64,000 nucleotides of DNA from Rhabdophis nuchalis (lineage: Eukaryota > Chordata > Lepidosauria > Squamata > Natricidae), in the NCBI GenBank assembly GCA_039707465.1, contig CM077647.1, positions 170,806,163-170,870,162 of the forward strand, given 5' to 3'. A model generated the notes under the pieces. That model worked only from the letters and a program-made list of their open reading frames with translations, was not told the origin of the DNA and did no database searches. The translations under genes were made by a program, and so were the position numbers. Positions 62,214-64,000 of the stretch are shown here, in pieces. The first letter of the stretch is position 1. Every line of letters begins with the position of its first letter.

Positions 62214-62488
62214 TTCAGTAGGTTAATGCATTACTGCATCTTACTTTAAGACCTGTGGTCAATCTCTCCAAGATAATATTATTCATTAAGGGATAGATAC
62301 ACCTAATGATATGGTTGTCCCCAAGGTGGTTTGCAAAGAGGCCACTGGACTATCTTGTTTTCTTTGAGGAGGTTTTGCTTCTCATTCAAGAGCTTCTTCA
62401 GTTCTAAGTGAATGTTTGGGAATGGAAGAATTTATATTCAGACATACAGATATGGTTGTCTCTGCACTTATCTGCTTACAGGACTTAC
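62214..62488. other. V2R intron 3, exon-proximal part, with a dispersed repeat
   Basis: GATGGTTGTCCCCAAGGTGG and TTTTGCTTCTCATTCAAGAG (62308-62400) match the repeat at 20620-20745. Otherwise nothing recognised. Confidence 0.5.
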
Positions 62489-63340
62489 CTGCCACCACAC
62501 TTGATTGTGAAACCATTTACTTCCTTTTTTCATTCTTCTTGCATCCCTGGATTTGGATAAATACAGGGTTTGCAAAGCATGTGCCACAGCATAGACTGCA
62601 TTGTAAATGTTGTAACTCTGTCCACTGATTTGTGTTTCAAAAACAGATGTAGGAAGGATATCAACCTTCTCCCGTCCAGTACAAGTTGCCTCAGATGTCT
62701 CTCTTTTTGAGTTTGAGAAGGAACAATCAAATGCCTGTTCCCAGAAATGTTTCCTAAAGTGATCATGATGGTCCTGGTTTGGACTTAGATTATGAAGAAA
62801 TTCCTGGAAAGCCTGGACCTCTTTTGTGTGAACTGCAAAGGACAAAGCCCCATGTAGGAAATTGATATCCCAAGTTTTATGAAGGGAAAATGCGGCAAAG
62901 TCTGCCTGAGCATTTATAAGCCAGATCTTTTCTTTCTTTGGTATGTCCTCCACTTCTGAAAACCGGAGGAAAGTTCTCAGAACTGTCATGCTCTGAATTT
63001 TACCATACAGGATTATCACATTGGCCCTGCTCTTCATGATAACATGATATATCTCTTCTCCTTCATCCATAACATCCATAAAATCATTATAGAAATCTAT
63101 GGTTGGTAACTCTGCTATGAATTCAGTGCAGATGCCATAGTCAGAAAAGGAAGGGACCACTTCTTGGACAAATTTCTCTGCTTTCTCATCTTTTACTACA
63201 AGAATCCCAACCCAGATCCATCTTAAGTACTTCAACAGCTCCATGAGGCCCTTATGTTCATGAGATTCACTTGGAAACATTTGCTGGAAGAAAACTGCTT
63301 GAGTCTCTCTCTCCATGGCTGGAGCAGAGCCATAGGTCAA
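62489..63340 (-). CDS. Vomeronasal type 2 receptor, exon 3 (ligand-binding domain)
   Basis: 852 bases (284 codons), phase 0 at both ends, without stop or frameshift. It starts [20 protein letters not shown] after TTCCTTTAG and ends [12 protein letters not shown] before GTAAGTCC. It is the main part of the extracellular Venus-flytrap domain, comparable with metabotropic glutamate and calcium-sensing receptors. Motifs include [49 protein letters not shown] and [15 protein letters not shown]. The conserved GSAPAM differs from the FAP-type text common in other V2Rs. The exon itself appears functional; the gene is disabled in exon 6. Confidence 0.95.
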
Positions 63341-63424
63341 CTAAAGGAAGAAACATTAATCAATTCGTCATCTTCATTTAGAAATATCAACCCAGACGTT
63401 GCTCTACATCTTGAGGTTGACAAA

Positions 63425-63665
63425 AAGAAGGGCTCAACTTATTCTCTAAACCAGCTGAAGGTGGAAGAAGAAGCAATGCATGGAAACTAACCAAGCACAG
63501 AACCAAGTCACAACAATTCATCAGACAAACTGCTTGCCTTCAGATGTTGTGGGTGCTCCATCACTGAAGGTTTTAAAAAAGAGATTGGAATGGTTTAGGA
63601 TTACCTGCTTGAACAGAGGTCAGAGTAGAAGACCTCCAAGGTCCCTAAAAACTCTTAAATTAGTG
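63425..63665 (+). mobile_element. CR1 LINE, 3' end, in V2R intron 2
   Basis: CTCAACTTATTCTCTAAACC, GAAGCAATGCATGGAAACTA and GAGTAGAAGACCTCCAAGG: a diverged CR1 terminus on the plus strand, antisense to the gene. Confidence 0.7.
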
Positions 63666-63814
63666 TCTGGCACTGGGGAAAGTTTTTCTAGGCCCCATAT
63701 CCCCACTGTCTGTTCAGACAGTCATGAGTACTCCTGCTGCTGCTATGGTAATCCTATCAAGCAAAAAAATAATATCTAGGAACCTGAAAATCATCTCCTT
63801 TTTTCAAGAGAAAG

Positions 63815-63875
63815 AAGTACAATACAATACAATGACAGAATTGGAAGGAAGTAGAGAGACTTCTGAAGAGCTATG
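63815..63875 (-). mobile_element. CR1 LINE tail fragment, in V2R intron 2
   Basis: (AATAC)n followed by CAGAATTGGAAGGAAGTAGAG, a reverse-oriented CR1 terminus of about 60 bp. Confidence 0.6.
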
Positions 63876-63910
63876 ACAATAAAATAATGTATATCTTCTG
63901 CACCTCTTAC

Positions 63911-64000
63911 CTGAGGAACTTTGTAGATGCACAATACTGATGCCATGTGAAGAGAGATATCAGGTCCCCCAATCACTGCAGCCAAATGTTTTGGGATCCC
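63911..64000 (-). CDS. Vomeronasal type 2 receptor, exon 2 (partial, runs off the edge)
   Basis: Thirty codons to the window edge: [20 protein letters not shown] and [10 protein letters not shown], then the donor GTAAGAG at 63910. The text joins in phase to exon 3 (VPQ|LTYGS), as in other V2Rs. The rest of exon 2 and exon 1 with the signal peptide lie beyond 64000. Confidence 0.9.

Overview
The window looks like gene-poor, transposon-rich nuclear DNA of a squamate reptile, most likely an advanced snake. The grounds are chemosensory receptor genes of the olfactory and vomeronasal type 2 classes, a BovB (RTE) LINE fragment, many CR1 LINE 3' ends whose tails run into pentanucleotide microsatellites, L2-clade LINEs, hAT-like and TA-flanked MITEs, and a Helitron family. 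The species call is inference; no organism-specific gene is present.

Region 1 (1-33 kb) is an olfactory receptor neighbourhood. Two intact single-exon receptor genes of family-4 type lie on the minus strand (4165-5109 and 15864-16814). A family-10-like receptor on the plus strand (31891-32815) is a pseudogene with one frameshift. A short non-repetitive segment at 440-640 recurs at 9370-9515, downstream of each intact gene, which suggests tandem duplication. The rest is L2, CR1, L1, BovB and SINE remnants, nested MITEs, a Helitron (ends at 20526), a solo LTR (28857-29159), and long microsatellite or polypyrimidine tracts (10.3, 14.4, 20-21.6, 23.3-23.9, 24.6, 26.1, 28.1-28.7, 29.6-30.2, 33.6 kb).

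Region 2 (33-38.8 kb) holds a LINE 3' end, an L2-like fragment split by two hAT-like elements with 8-bp target duplications, an L1 copy that contains ORF1 but no ORF2, a 718-bp solo LTR with a 5-bp duplication, a SINE, and a decayed Ty1/copia retrotransposon.

Region 3 (38.9-64 kb) is one vomeronasal type 2 receptor gene on the minus strand that runs off the right edge. Exons 2 (partial), 3, 4, 5 and 6 are recognisable with in-phase splice sites. Exon 6 has lost about 160 bp around TM3-TM4 and changes frame, so the gene is a pseudogene. Its 20-kb intron 3 holds a stack of nested insertions: an L1 containing an ORF1-only L1 that itself contains a 3.3-kb L2, then a class II endogenous retrovirus (50512-60231) that contains a 2.6-kb CR1. 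The ERV has 522-bp LTRs differing at one base, a 5-bp target duplication and a tRNA-Trp-like primer site, but its pol is broken. No bacterial features, CRISPR arrays or rRNA/tRNA genes are present; the only tRNA-like sequences are SINE heads.
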